Shown here in pieces: positions 26,233 through 35,991 of a DNA stretch of 59,328 bases; position 1 is the first letter of the stretch, and every line of letters starts with the position of its first letter. Below the pieces are notes generated by a model. It did no database searches, was not told the origin of the DNA, and saw only the letters and a list, made by a program, of their open reading frames with translations. The translations under genes and the position numbers were made by a program. Source of the DNA: Paracoccus sp. (in: a-proteobacteria) (GTDB lineage: Bacteria; Pseudomonadota; Alphaproteobacteria; Rhodobacterales; Rhodobacteraceae); contig NZ_JAUVVF010000016.1 in assembly GCF_030604785.1 (NCBI RefSeq), forward strand, positions 1 through 59,328, written 5' to 3'.

Positions 26233-27533
26233 TGCCCGTGGCGATCGGACTTGCCGCGTTCGGCCTGATGCTCGTCCTGCTGGCGCTGCGCCTGCCTGCC
26301 GCGCTGGCCATCGCCGCCGTGGCGCTGCCCGCGCTGCTGCTGGCCGACTGGCTGGCGCCCGCCGACGCGACGGGCGCCTTTCTCGGCGGACTGCGCGATC
26401 TGGCGGCCGATCCGGACCTGCTGCTGCTGCCTCTGGTCGTGGCGCTTGGCAATCTGGCCTTCTACAGCGGCATCTCCACGCGGCTCTATGATGCGGCCGT
26501 GATCTGGCTCAGGCCGCTGCCGGGCGGGATGGCGGTGGCCTCGGTCATCGGCTGCGGCGGGTTCTCGGCGATCTCGGGCTCGTCCCTGGCCTGCGCCTCG
26601 ACCATGGGCCGGATCTGCATCCCCGAGATGCTGCGCGACGGCTACGACCCGCGCCTGGCCACGGCGGCGGTCGCGGCCGGGGGGACGCTTGGCGCGCTGA
26701 TCCCGCCCTCGGTGCTGTTCATCCTCTATGGCCTGCTCAGCGCCACGCCGGTCGCGCAATTGTTCATGGCCGGGCTGCTGCCGGGTCTGCTGTCGCTGGC
26801 CGGGATGATCCTCGTCATCCTCTGGTGGACCGCGACCGAGCCCGCCGCCGCCCCGCGCGGGCAGGCCGCCGGCGCCAGCCGGGGGCAGGCGCTGCTGGCC
26901 GCTTGGCCCGCCCTGTTGCTGTTCGCGGTGATCCTGGGCGGCATCCAGTCGGGCCGGCTCGGCGCGCTTGCCGCCGTCTCGCTGGCCATCGCGCTGACGC
27001 TTGCCTTCGGGCTGGCCAGCCGCCGCCTGCCGCCCGAGACGCTGCTGCAGGCCCTGCGCGAGACGCTGCGCCAAAGCGCGGCGCTGGCGGTGATCCTGCT
27101 GGCGGCCAAGCTGCTCTTTGCGCTGGTGGCCCTGACCGGACTGGCCGAGGCGCTGACCCTGTGGGTCGATCGCGCGGGCCTGTCTTTCGTCGCGGTGATG
27201 CTGGCGGTGGTGGTGCTGCACATCGCCCTGGGGATGGTGCTGGACCCGGTGGCGATCCTCGTCCTGACGCTGCCCTTCATGATGCCGCTGGTCGATCTTT
27301 ACGGGATGGACCTGATCTGGTTTGGCGTGGTGCTGGTCAAGCTGATCGAGATCGGGCTGATCACGCCGCCCGTGGGGCTGAACGTCTTCGTCGTGTCGAA
27401 TGTGGCGCGGGGGGCGGGGGTGCAGCAGGTCTTTGCCGGCGTGACGCGCTTCCTGTTCGTCGATCTGCTAGTCCTTGCGGCGCTGGTCCTGTTTCCCGCG
27501 CTGTCGCTGATCCTGCCGGCGGCGATGGGCTAG
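26232..27533 (+). CDS. TRAP transporter large permease (DctM-like)
   Basis: A 433-residue polytopic membrane protein with about 12 helices. DctM landmarks are CGGFSAISGSSLACASTMGRICIPEM, GTLGALIPPSVLFILYG, DPVAILVLTLPFMMPL and GLITPPVGLNVFVV. It would move a carboxylate-type solute with sodium. Neither a DctQ small subunit nor a DctP binding protein is present on either side, which is unusual because TRAP systems are normally three-gene operons. Substrate unknown. Confidence 0.92.
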   Translation: MPVAIGLAAFGLMLVLLALRLPAALAIAAVALPALLLADWLAPADATGAFLGGLRDLAADPDLLLLPLVVALGNLAFYSGISTRLYDAAVIWLRPLPGGMAVASVIGCGGFSAISGSSLACASTMGRICIPEMLRDGYDPRLATAAVAAGGTLGALIPPSVLFILYGLLSATPVAQLFMAGLLPGLLSLAGMILVILWWTATEPAAAPRGQAAGASRGQALLAAWPALLLFAVILGGIQSGRLGALAAVSLAIALTLAFGLASRRLPPETLLQALRETLRQSAALAVILLAAKLLFALVALTGLAEALTLWVDRAGLSFVAVMLAVVVLHIALGMVLDPVAILVLTLPFMMPLVDLYGMDLIWFGVVLVKLIEIGLITPPVGLNVFVVSNVARGAGVQQVFAGVTRFLFVDLLVLAALVLFPALSLILPAAMG

Positions 27534-27600
27534 GACGGTCTGCCCTTGCCTTGGCCGGGGCGATGGGCCACATCCGCCCCGACCCACGAACGGAGCCGCC

Positions 27601-27999
27601 ATGACCCCGACCGACGATGACAGCGGCGCACAGCGCCTGATCGGTTTCGCGCTGGACATCAGCGACGGGGCGCGGGCGCGCTGCATCCTTGATCTGGACG
27701 AACGCCACCTGAACCGCATGGGCATCCTGCATGGCGGGATCGCGGCCACGCTTCTGGACAGCGCCCTCGGCGTCACGGCCAGCCTGACGAACGACCCGTC
27801 AGGGCGCCATCCGGTCAGCACCGTCTCGCTGAACGTGAACTATCTGGCGCCCGGCCGTCCGGGCCGGGTGACAGCGACCGGCCGGCTGACCGGCGGCGGC
27901 CGCTCGACCCTGTTCGTCGAGGGCGATCTGCGACACGAGGACGGCACGCTGATCGCCACCGCGACCGGCGTGTTCCGCAAGCTGAAGGCCCCGGCATGA
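27601..27999 (+). CDS. PaaI-type hotdog thioesterase
   Basis: A 132-residue acyl-CoA thioesterase of the PaaI/YbdB hotdog class. Motif: NRMGILHGGIAATLLDSALG, containing the HGG turn, then VSLNVNYLAPGRPG. It is translationally coupled to the enoyl-CoA hydratase that follows (ATGA at 27996-27999), implying one pathway, probably breakdown of an aromatic- or branched-chain-derived CoA ester (inference). A GGAG site precedes the start. Confidence 0.88.
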   Translation: MTPTDDDSGAQRLIGFALDISDGARARCILDLDERHLNRMGILHGGIAATLLDSALGVTASLTNDPSGRHPVSTVSLNVNYLAPGRPGRVTATGRLTGGGRSTLFVEGDLRHEDGTLIATATGVFRKLKAPA

Positions 28000-28811
28000 A
28001 TCCCTATACCAACGCGCATTGCGAGATCAGCGACCTTGGCGACCGGCTGGTGGTGGAAAACCGCAACGCCGCGCGGCGCAACGCGCTGACGCCCGAGTTC
28101 CAGGAGGGGCTTCTGCACGCGCTGACCCTGGCCTCGGACGAGCCGCGCATCGGCGCCGTGATCCTGATGGGCGAGGGGGACTTCTTCTGCGCGGGCGGCG
28201 ATCTGAACCACCTGCTGACCGCGCAGGGCATGGACGAGGACGAACGCCGCGCGCGGATCGACGCGCTGAACGACCTGATCCGCGCCGTGGTTCATTGCCC
28301 GCGCCCGGTCATCGCCGTGATCGAGGGCGGCGCGGCGGGGGCGGGCCTGTCTCTGGCTCTGGCCTGCGACATGGTGATCTCGGCCCGCGACGCGCGGTTC
28401 ACGGCGGCCTATGTGAATGCCGGTCTGGTGCCGGACGGGGGGCTGACGGCGGCCCTGGCGGCGGGGCTGCCGCCGCAGATGGCCGCGCATATGGCGCTGA
28501 CCGGCCTTCCGGTCGAGGCCGCGCGCCTGCACGCGCTTGGTCTGGTCACCGAGCTGACCGAACCGGGCGAGGCGATCATGGCCGCGATGGCGCTGGCCGA
28601 CCGTCTGGCGGCGGGTCCGGCCCGGGCGCAGGCGGCGATCAAGCGGCTGCTGACGGGCTGGCGCCGCACCGCCTTCGAGGCGCAGCTGGCCGCCGAACGC
28701 GACGCCATGGCCGAGGCGCTGGCCTCGCCCGAGGCGGCCGAGGGGATCAGCGCCTTCCTGGCCCGCCGGACGCCCGATTTCCGCGCCCTGCGCGATCCGG
28801 ACGCGTCCTGA
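27996..28811 (+). CDS. Enoyl-CoA hydratase/isomerase family protein
   Basis: A 271-residue crotonase-fold enzyme. NRNAARRNALTPEF is the first strand, FCAGGDLNHL forms the oxyanion hole, and AAGAGLSLALACDMVIS is the second CoA-binding glycine region. The usual first Glu of hydratases (around the NAGLVPDGG segment) is replaced, leaving Asp in PDGG, which is more typical of isomerases or other crotonases than of hydratases. The precise reaction is not assignable. Confidence 0.88.
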   Translation: MNPYTNAHCEISDLGDRLVVENRNAARRNALTPEFQEGLLHALTLASDEPRIGAVILMGEGDFFCAGGDLNHLLTAQGMDEDERRARIDALNDLIRAVVHCPRPVIAVIEGGAAGAGLSLALACDMVISARDARFTAAYVNAGLVPDGGLTAALAAGLPPQMAAHMALTGLPVEAARLHALGLVTELTEPGEAIMAAMALADRLAAGPARAQAAIKRLLTGWRRTAFEAQLAAERDAMAEALASPEAAEGISAFLARRTPDFRALRDPDAS

Positions 28812-28822
28812 CCGGACGTGGT

Positions 28823-29599
28823 CTAGTCGGCCATCGCCAGCCGGTAGCAGGGCGGATAGAATTGCCGCGCGAACGAGACCGGGATCTGGTTCAGCGAATT
28901 CGTGCGCTCGATCGTCAGGACCGGCGTTCCGGGCGCCACGCCAAGCGCTTCGGCCGCGCCATCGGAAGCGGGTTCCGCCAGGATCGAGAACTGCGCCTGC
29001 GTCACCGGCACGCTGCGCGCCAGCCATTCATGCGGCGGCTCGGCCTCGAAGGTCGCCGCGTCGAAACGGGGCAGCGCATCGGCGTTCAGCCAGATCTGCT
29101 CGAAGCAATGCGGCGCCTCGTCGGCGCGATAGATCGACGTGACCTGCACCACGCGCGTCCCGGCGATGATGTGCAGCGCCTTGCGCGCCTCGGCGGGACC
29201 GGGCGCGGTGGTCAGATGCAGCAGCCGGTAGCCAAGCGTCTGGCCCAAGGCCTCGACCTCGTCGCGGATCGCGGGCAGTTCAAGCCGGGCGCGGCGCGAG
29301 GCGCGCGCCGTGACCCGCGTGCCGACCTTGCGGCGGCGTTGCAGGATGCCGCCATCGGCCAGTTCCCGCAGCGCCCGGTTCACCGTGGCCCGCGCGCAGC
29401 CCAGTTCGACCGCCAGCTCGTGTTCGGTCGGGATCAGCATGCCCGGCGCCCATTCGCCCGACCGGATGCGCTCCATCACATCGGCACGGACGGATTGCCA
29501 GGTGTTCATCCGGGCGCCGCGTTTACGGGGGGTGACGCCGGCGAAGGCGATCAGCCCTTCGGCGGAGGCGGTGGTCATGTGATCTTGCGCGTTTTCCAT
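28823..29599 (-). CDS. GntR/HutC-family transcriptional regulator
   Basis: A 258-residue repressor-type protein. A GntR winged helix spans about 32-100 (MERIRSGEWAPGMLIPTEHELAVELGCARATVNRALRELADGG), followed by a UTRA ligand-binding domain (about 110-250). It resembles HutC regulators of histidine use, but no hut gene is in the window, so the ligand is open. The start is uncertain: ATG at 29599 has GGGAGG too close, and MNTWQSV at 29509 is where homology to the family begins. It is divergent from an MFS exporter. Confidence 0.85.
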   Translation of the reverse strand: MENAQDHMTTASAEGLIAFAGVTPRKRGARMNTWQSVRADVMERIRSGEWAPGMLIPTEHELAVELGCARATVNRALRELADGGILQRRRKVGTRVTARASRRARLELPAIRDEVEALGQTLGYRLLHLTTAPGPAEARKALHIIAGTRVVQVTSIYRADEAPHCFEQIWLNADALPRFDAATFEAEPPHEWLARSVPVTQAQFSILAEPASDGAAEALGVAPGTPVLTIERTNSLNQIPVSFARQFYPPCYRLAMAD

Positions 29600-29674
29600 C
29601 CCTCCCTGTTACCGCGACAATGAATTTCGTGCGACTATCCAAAGGGATATGGCAATCTTCCCAATGGTTAGATT

Positions 29675-29691
29675 TTGCACGGCGCGCAATT
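29675..29691. promoter_or_regulatory. Palindromic operator-like site before the MFS exporter
   Basis: TTGCACGGCGCGCAATT lies 63 bases upstream of the exporter start. It differs at only two of 17 positions from a palindrome upstream of the MATE exporter (48698-48714). The symmetric core is TTGC(A/G)CG-CG(C/T)GCAA. It is a candidate site for one repressor controlling both efflux genes, and might also serve the divergent HutC-like gene. Confidence 0.5.
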
Positions 29692-29753
29692 ACCCTTTCC
29701 CGCGCGGCACGAGCGCATTAATCCCGCATCAGGCGAGAGGGCGGGAGAGCAGG

Positions 29754-30953
29754 ATGGAACAACGGATGATGGCCGCCGCGCCGCGCTCTGCTTCGGGACA
29801 TGGCACCGCCTGGGGAATCCTGGCCGCGATCAGCCTGTGCCACATGGCCAATGACGTGATGCAGTCGATGCTGGCCGCGATCTATCCGCTGCTTCAGGCC
29901 GAGTTCAGCCTGACCTATGCCCAGATCGGCGTCCTGACGCTGGCCTTCCAGGTGACGGCCTCGCTGCTGCAGCCGCTGATCGGGGCTGCGACCGATCGCC
30001 ACCCGCAGCCGCGCTCGCTGCCCTTCGGCATGGGCTCGACGCTGATCGGGGTGCTGCTGCTGGCCTTCGCGCCGACCTACGGGCTGCTTCTGGCGGGGGC
30101 GGCGCTGATCGGCATCGGCTCGGCGGTGTTCCATCCCGAAAGCTCGCGCGTGGCGCGGCTGGCCTCGGGCGGGCGCTACGGGACGGCGCAATCCTTCTTC
30201 CAGGTGGGCGGCAATGCCGGCACCGCGCTTGGCCCGCTGCTGGCGGCCTTCATCGTCGTGCCGCTCGGGCGCCCTGCGGCGGCGTGGTTCGCGGTCGCGG
30301 CCGCCCTCGGCGCGGCCGTGCTGTGGCATGTCGGCCAATGGGCCGAGACGCGGCGCCGCGCGGTGGCCGCCCGGCCCGACACGGCGCTGCGCCTGCCGCG
30401 CGCGACGGTCTTGCGCGCGATCACGGTTCTGGCGATCCTGACCTTCACGAAGAACATCTATTCGGCGGCGATGACCAGCTACTTCACATTCTTCACCATC
30501 GAGAAGTTCGGGCTGGGGCCGCAGGGCGCGCAGATCATGCTGTTCCTGTTCCTGGCCGGGATGGCCGCCGGGGTGCTGATGGGCGGCATGGTGGGCGACC
30601 GCGTCGGGCCGCTGACGGTGATCTGGGTCTCGATCCTGGGGGTGCTGCCCTTCACGCTGCTGCTGCCGCATATGGGGCTTTACGCGACGGGTGCGCTGGC
30701 GGCGTTGATCGGGCTGGTCCTCGCCTCGGCCTTCCCGGCCATCGTGGTCTTTGCCCAGGAACTGGTGCCGGGCCGGACCGGGATGATCGCGGGGCTGTTC
30801 TTCGGCTTTTCCTTCGGGATGGGCGGGATCTCGGCCGCCGCGCTCGGCGTGCTGGCCGATGCGCGAGGGATCGAGTCGGTCTTTCAGCTGACCGCCTTCC
30901 TGCCGCTTCTGGGGCTGCTGACGGTGCTGCTGCCGCGCCGCGAAGGGGGCTGA
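29754..30953 (+). CDS. MFS exporter, fosmidomycin-resistance-like
   Basis: A 399-residue membrane protein with about twelve helices. ISLCHMANDVMQSMLAAIYPLLQ and GSAVFHPESSRVARLASGGRYG are characteristic of the Fsr (fosmidomycin resistance) MFS group. It probably exports a small toxic compound; the natural substrate is not known. ATG at 29754 has a GGGAGAGCAGG purine run; a longer frame starts 105 bases upstream inside the regulatory region. The next gene starts immediately after its stop. Confidence 0.88.
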   Translation: MEQRMMAAAPRSASGHGTAWGILAAISLCHMANDVMQSMLAAIYPLLQAEFSLTYAQIGVLTLAFQVTASLLQPLIGAATDRHPQPRSLPFGMGSTLIGVLLLAFAPTYGLLLAGAALIGIGSAVFHPESSRVARLASGGRYGTAQSFFQVGGNAGTALGPLLAAFIVVPLGRPAAAWFAVAAALGAAVLWHVGQWAETRRRAVAARPDTALRLPRATVLRAITVLAILTFTKNIYSAAMTSYFTFFTIEKFGLGPQGAQIMLFLFLAGMAAGVLMGGMVGDRVGPLTVIWVSILGVLPFTLLLPHMGLYATGALAALIGLVLASAFPAIVVFAQELVPGRTGMIAGLFFGFSFGMGGISAAALGVLADARGIESVFQLTAFLPLLGLLTVLLPRREGG

Positions 30954-32663
30954 ATGCCGGGCGCGCGGCTGTTCCATGTCAGCCCCCAGGGGTGCGGCGA
31001 ACAGGATCTGGCGCGCCTCTTCGCCGCCAATGGCCACCCGGTCGCCTGTCACGAAGGGGGCAGGCTGGCCGCCGACATCCTTTATGCCCAGGGACGCGGC
31101 GGGCCGCTGCTGCAACCCTGGCCCGAGGCGCGCCTGCTGGCGGGCCTGTGGCGCCACGGCCCGCATTGGCGCCCGCCGCTTGACGCCTGGCGCAGCTTTG
31201 CCTTTCTGGCCGACCGCTTCCCCAAGGCACGGTTCCTGCTGACCCTGCGGGCCGAGGACGACCTGATCGCCGCGCGGATGCACGCCGATGGCGGGCGCGT
31301 CCTGCGCGCCCATGCCTATCATCACGGCCTCGATGCCGATGGCGTCGCCGCCCTGTGGCGCCGCGAATGGCAGGACCATCTGGCTGCTGTCCGCGCCCAT
31401 TTCGCGGGCAGCGACCGCCTGATCGAGCTGGATCTGGACCGCGACAGCCCCTCTGATCTGGCCGCGCGTCTGGCGGGCTTCATCGACCTGCCGGTCCTGC
31501 CGATCGGCCGCTGGTCCGATACCCCGCACGCCCCCGCCCCCCTGCCGCGACCCGATCCCGCCCCCGCCGCCTGGCCCGAGGATGTGGCGCACTTCTGCCT
31601 TCAGGGGCTGGCGCCCACGCGCGAGGGGGGCATGGCGGGCCTGTCGCCCCTGGCCTGTCACTGGGACGGCGCTCTAGGCGCGGGTCTGGCCCCGGTGATC
31701 GACCGCGCGGGCGCGCCCCGCCAGTTCGCGGTGTTCCGGCCCGATGGCGCGGGGCCGCTGGCCTTGGCCCGTGACGGGCGGCACTTCAAGCTTGTCCGGG
31801 CCGAGGGCGTAATCAACGACATCCTGCGCCTTGGCCGCCGCGACCCGGTCTGGATCGACATGGAGGACAGCCGCTGGATGGGCAGCCCCCAGGGCGCGCC
31901 CGTCAGCGAACCCGTCCTGTGCCACAACCGCCGCGCGGGGGCGGTGAACGCGGTCCTCTGGCCCTTGCCCGACCAGCACGCGACCGGCCTGCCGGGTTTC
32001 GACGCGGCCAGCCCCGCCGACGACATCCCGTGGTCGCAAAAGCACGACCGGCTGGTCTGGCGCGGCATGATCTCGGGCTCGGAAATGCGCGACGGGGTGA
32101 AGCCCGGCCCCGCCAGCCATGTCTGGCTGGCCCGCCTGGATGAGGCCCAGGACCCCGAGGCCCGCGCCCATGCGTGGGAGGGGCTGTGCCGCACCAACCG
32201 CATGGCGTTCATCCGCCGTTTCATCGACGACCCCGATTTCGACATCGGCATCGTCATGGCCCCGGCCTTCCGCGCCTTTGCGGACGATCCGCTTCTGGCG
32301 CCCTTCTGCCGCCCGCGCATGGGGCCGGGCGATTTCCGGCGCTTCCGCTATCAGCTCTGCATGACGGGCTATGACCACGGCTCGAACTTCATCTCGGGGC
32401 TGGACCAGAACGGCGTGCTCTTCGCCGAGGATGACGGCTGGCAGGTCTTCTATTCGGGCCGCTTCCTTCCGTGGCAGCATTACATCCCCGTGGCCCGCTA
32501 CCTGACCGACCTGCCCGAGAAACTGGACTGGGCGCGCGCCAACCCCGCCGAATGCCAGGCCATATCCGCCCGCGCCCGCGCCGAGGTCCGGCACCTGCGC
32601 GACCCCGCCGCACGGCGCGCGCTGATGCGGCTGATCCTCGACGGGCTGGCCGCCGCGCGCTAG
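30954..32663 (+). CDS. Sulfotransferase-like domain fused to a GT90 (CAP10-like) glycosyltransferase
   Basis: A 569-residue two-part protein. The first about 190 residues resemble a sulfotransferase fold: LFHVSPQGCGEQDLARLFAANG where nucleotide-binding families have a 'KCGTT' loop, then PKARFLLTLRAEDD and a late EWQDHLAAVRAHF helix. The loop lacks the usual K-x-GT, so PAPS binding is doubtful. The C-terminal part (about 300-565) resembles GT90/CAP10 lipopolysaccharide transferases: LVWRGMISGSEMRDG, a following FSGRFLPWQHYIPV and a TDLPEKLDWARANP stretch. It probably decorates a surface glycan or LPS core with a sugar. No signal peptide. It starts directly after the exporter stop. Confidence 0.75.
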   Translation: MPGARLFHVSPQGCGEQDLARLFAANGHPVACHEGGRLAADILYAQGRGGPLLQPWPEARLLAGLWRHGPHWRPPLDAWRSFAFLADRFPKARFLLTLRAEDDLIAARMHADGGRVLRAHAYHHGLDADGVAALWRREWQDHLAAVRAHFAGSDRLIELDLDRDSPSDLAARLAGFIDLPVLPIGRWSDTPHAPAPLPRPDPAPAAWPEDVAHFCLQGLAPTREGGMAGLSPLACHWDGALGAGLAPVIDRAGAPRQFAVFRPDGAGPLALARDGRHFKLVRAEGVINDILRLGRRDPVWIDMEDSRWMGSPQGAPVSEPVLCHNRRAGAVNAVLWPLPDQHATGLPGFDAASPADDIPWSQKHDRLVWRGMISGSEMRDGVKPGPASHVWLARLDEAQDPEARAHAWEGLCRTNRMAFIRRFIDDPDFDIGIVMAPAFRAFADDPLLAPFCRPRMGPGDFRRFRYQLCMTGYDHGSNFISGLDQNGVLFAEDDGWQVFYSGRFLPWQHYIPVARYLTDLPEKLDWARANPAECQAISARARAEVRHLRDPAARRALMRLILDGLAAAR

Positions 32664-32672
32664 ACAGGCGGC

Positions 32673-33152
32673 ATGAGCACGATCCGCATCGAACCCCTGA
32701 CCGCCGCCGCCTTCGCCCCCTTTGGCGAGGTGCTGGCCCCGAAACCCGCCGCCGACCGCATGATCAATGCGGGGCGCTGCGAACGGCATCACGCGCTGGC
32801 CACGGTCGAACGGGGCGGTGGCGAGGCGATCATCTCGATCTTCCGCTCGGACCCTGTCAGCCTGCCCTATGATTGCGACCTGCTGGAACGCCACCCGCTC
32901 GGCAGCCAGGCCTTCATGCCGATGGGGCCGGATGCCTGGCTGTCGGTCGTGGCCCCGGACGAGGGCGGCCGCCCCGGCCCCTTGCGCGCCTTCCTGGTGC
33001 CCGCAGGCGTGGGCGTGAACCTGCGCGCGGGCACATGGCACGGCGTCCTGACGCCGCTGGACCGGCCCGCCGATTTCCTGGTCATCGACCGCGAGGGCAC
33101 GGGCGTGAACCTCGAGGAAGTCACCATCCCTCCCGTCCGGATCACCGCCTGA
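32673..33152 (+). CDS. allA: Ureidoglycolate lyase
   Basis: A 159-residue AllA-family enzyme that releases urea from ureidoglycolate to give glyoxylate in purine catabolism. The family signature is visible: [16 protein letters not shown], then [32 protein letters not shown] and [15 protein letters not shown]. No other allantoin or purine genes are nearby, so it stands alone here. Its stop overlaps the rnhB start by one base. Confidence 0.92.
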   Translation: MSTIRIEPLTAAAFAPFGEVLAPKPAADRMINAGRCERHHALATVERGGGEAIISIFRSDPVSLPYDCDLLERHPLGSQAFMPMGPDAWLSVVAPDEGGRPGPLRAFLVPAGVGVNLRAGTWHGVLTPLDRPADFLVIDREGTGVNLEEVTIPPVRITA

Positions 33153-33776
33153 TGCCCGACCTGTCCTTCGAGAATGCCGCCCGCGCCCGCGGCGCACGTC
33201 TGATCGCCGGGGTGGACGAGGCCGGGCGCGGCCCGCTGGCCGGTCCCGTCACCGCCGCCGCCGTGATCCTGCCCGACGGCGTGCTGCCCCTCGGCCTCGA
33301 CGACAGCAAGAAGCTCAGCCCCGCCCGGCGCGAGGCGCTTGGCGAATGGATCATGGCCCATTGCGACTGGTCCGTCGCCCATGTGGACGTGGCCGAGATC
33401 GACGCCCTGAACATCTATCACGCCAGCCATGCCGCCATGTGCCGCGCCCTTGCCGGGCTGCGCCAGCGCCCCTGTATTGCGTTGATCGACGGCAACCGCC
33501 TGCCTGCCGGGCTGGATTGCCCCGGCGAGGCGATCGTCAAGGGCGACGGCCGCAGCCTGTCCATCGCCGCCGCCTCGATCCTGGCCAAGCTGATGCGCGA
33601 CCGCATCATGGTGGATTTGGCGCAACAGCATCCCGGCTACGGCTGGGAGGTGAATGCCGGTTACCCGACGCCCGCGCACAGACAGGCGCTGCTAGATCTG
33701 GGTGTGACCCCACATCATAGGCGCTCTTTCGCACCCGTCCACAATATCTTGTGTAAAGCCTCATCAGTAAGTGACT

Positions 33777-33778
<2 letters not shown>
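33152..33778 (+). CDS. rnhB: Ribonuclease HII
   Basis: A 208-residue endonuclease that cuts the RNA strand of RNA-DNA hybrids and removes misincorporated ribonucleotides. Catalytic motif [14 protein letters not shown] (Asp-Glu), then LIDGN with the third Asp, and [10 protein letters not shown] with the last. ATG at 33152 overlaps the allA stop (TGATG). It is followed by the ccrM methyltransferase gene. Confidence 0.96.
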
Positions 33779-34999
<1,221 letters not shown>

Positions 35000-35064
35000 T
35001 CCTGCCCTGCCGTTCTCATCTCCATCCGTTTCGCCAGTCCCGCGCCTTCAGCCCGGGACCACCT

Positions 35065-35094
35065 CCCCGCCATGTCCGCATGGCGGGGTCTTTT
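35065..35094 (+). terminator. Intrinsic terminator after ccrM
   Basis: A perfect 10-base stem, CCCCGCCATG (35065-35074) and CATGGCGGGG (35079-35088), with a TCCG tetraloop is followed at once by TCTTTT. It closes the ccrM transcription unit. Confidence 0.88.
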
Positions 35095-35185
35095 CGCTTG
35101 GCGGAGCGTCCTCTTTGCGGGACAAAGCGGACTGTTGTTGGACCGTGCCATCTCACAAAGAACAAAGACGCACCGGAGGTTGTTG

Positions 35186-35638
35186 ATGCAAGCAGCTCGC
35201 ATATGGTTCAGACAGCCCGCCCCTCCACTTACGCTTTCTCACGTAAAGGAATGGCTACGAGCGATGGGGGCCGTGGTGCACGACACAGAGTGGCGCCTAG
35301 GTGACTATGTCGCCCCACAGTTGCTAATAATCAGTCCCATCGTGTTCCTTGCGCAGCTAGAGGATGAAGAATGGGTCATTGAAGAAGCCGAAGATTTTTC
35401 TGAGCGTGCGCCTGCGGCTATTCGAACCAAGCTTTTGGACTGCGATGCTCGGTTGTCTTTTGGAGGCACTGACGACGAAAAAGTCATTTCCACCGATCAG
35501 GGCGCCTTCGCAGTGGTGGGGTGGACTACGTTCGATCCAGAAAACCAGCAAGCTAGGAAATTTCTCGAAGGGCTTGCACGCAGGGTCGATGGCCTCTTTG
35601 AGGACAACACAAGCGGGACATGGTGGGCACCAACCTAG
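35186..35638 (+). CDS. Hypothetical protein of atypical composition
   Basis: A 150-residue acidic soluble protein that I do not recognise. Visible features are an N-terminal basic/aromatic stretch (IWFRQPAPPLTLSHVKEWLR), a central acidic LEDEEWVIEEAEDFSE and a Trp-rich end. The start is firm: ATG at 35186 has GGAGG six bases upstream. Its DNA is visibly lower in GC and uses CTA, ATA and AGG codons rare in the neighbours, suggesting horizontal acquisition. It stands between the ccrM terminator and a gene-free stretch. An orphan immunity or antitoxin-like protein is possible from size and acidity, but nothing shows it. Confidence 0.65.
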   Translation: MQAARIWFRQPAPPLTLSHVKEWLRAMGAVVHDTEWRLGDYVAPQLLIISPIVFLAQLEDEEWVIEEAEDFSERAPAAIRTKLLDCDARLSFGGTDDEKVISTDQGAFAVVGWTTFDPENQQARKFLEGLARRVDGLFEDNTSGTWWAPT

Positions 35639-35991
35639 TATCCGGTCCGGGCTTATGAAAGCTCTCCGATTGCCTCGCTCACTGCCTGATCGACTGTCCG
35701 CAGTGGGCTCAAACCGACAAATGAACGTTTCCTGAACCCACCGCCCGCAAGCGGTGCACGTCCTGTGTACGCACGGTGCATCGCCGGTGAACACGCGGTG
35801 AGACCGAAAGTCCGGCAAATGCTGGTCCGGGACTAAGCCCGTGCCACGCTCGGCCACCGCGCAACGCGCGCCACCGCAATACCGCGTTGCGCGCCTCGGC
35901 ATGCCGCCTCCGCGCAGCCACCGATGGGCGTTGTGGCGGCGACTGTGCTCCGCTAACATTCACCGATCATGACCCTTGCCCCGGCAGCCCG
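35639..35991. other. Gene-free stretch with an 11-bp inverted repeat
   Basis: No convincing gene in any frame; open frames here have implausible Arg/Cys/His-rich products. It contains a perfect inverted repeat, CGCGCAACGCG (35858-35868) and CGCGTTGCGCG (35883-35893), with a 14-base loop that could form a stem. The stretch may be the remains of an inserted segment or the leader of the LacI-type gene that follows. Confidence 0.5.

Noticed and set aside
29636..29649. TATCC-AAAG-GGATA inverted repeat in the HutC-like/MFS gap
   Set aside because: The arms are only five bases long and not repeated elsewhere in the window; too short to call an operator.
35357..35959. A 200-codon minus-strand frame over the low-GC patch
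   Set aside because: Its product is Arg/Cys/His-rich with no domain, and the plus-strand gene at 35186 has a strong ribosome site, which this frame lacks.
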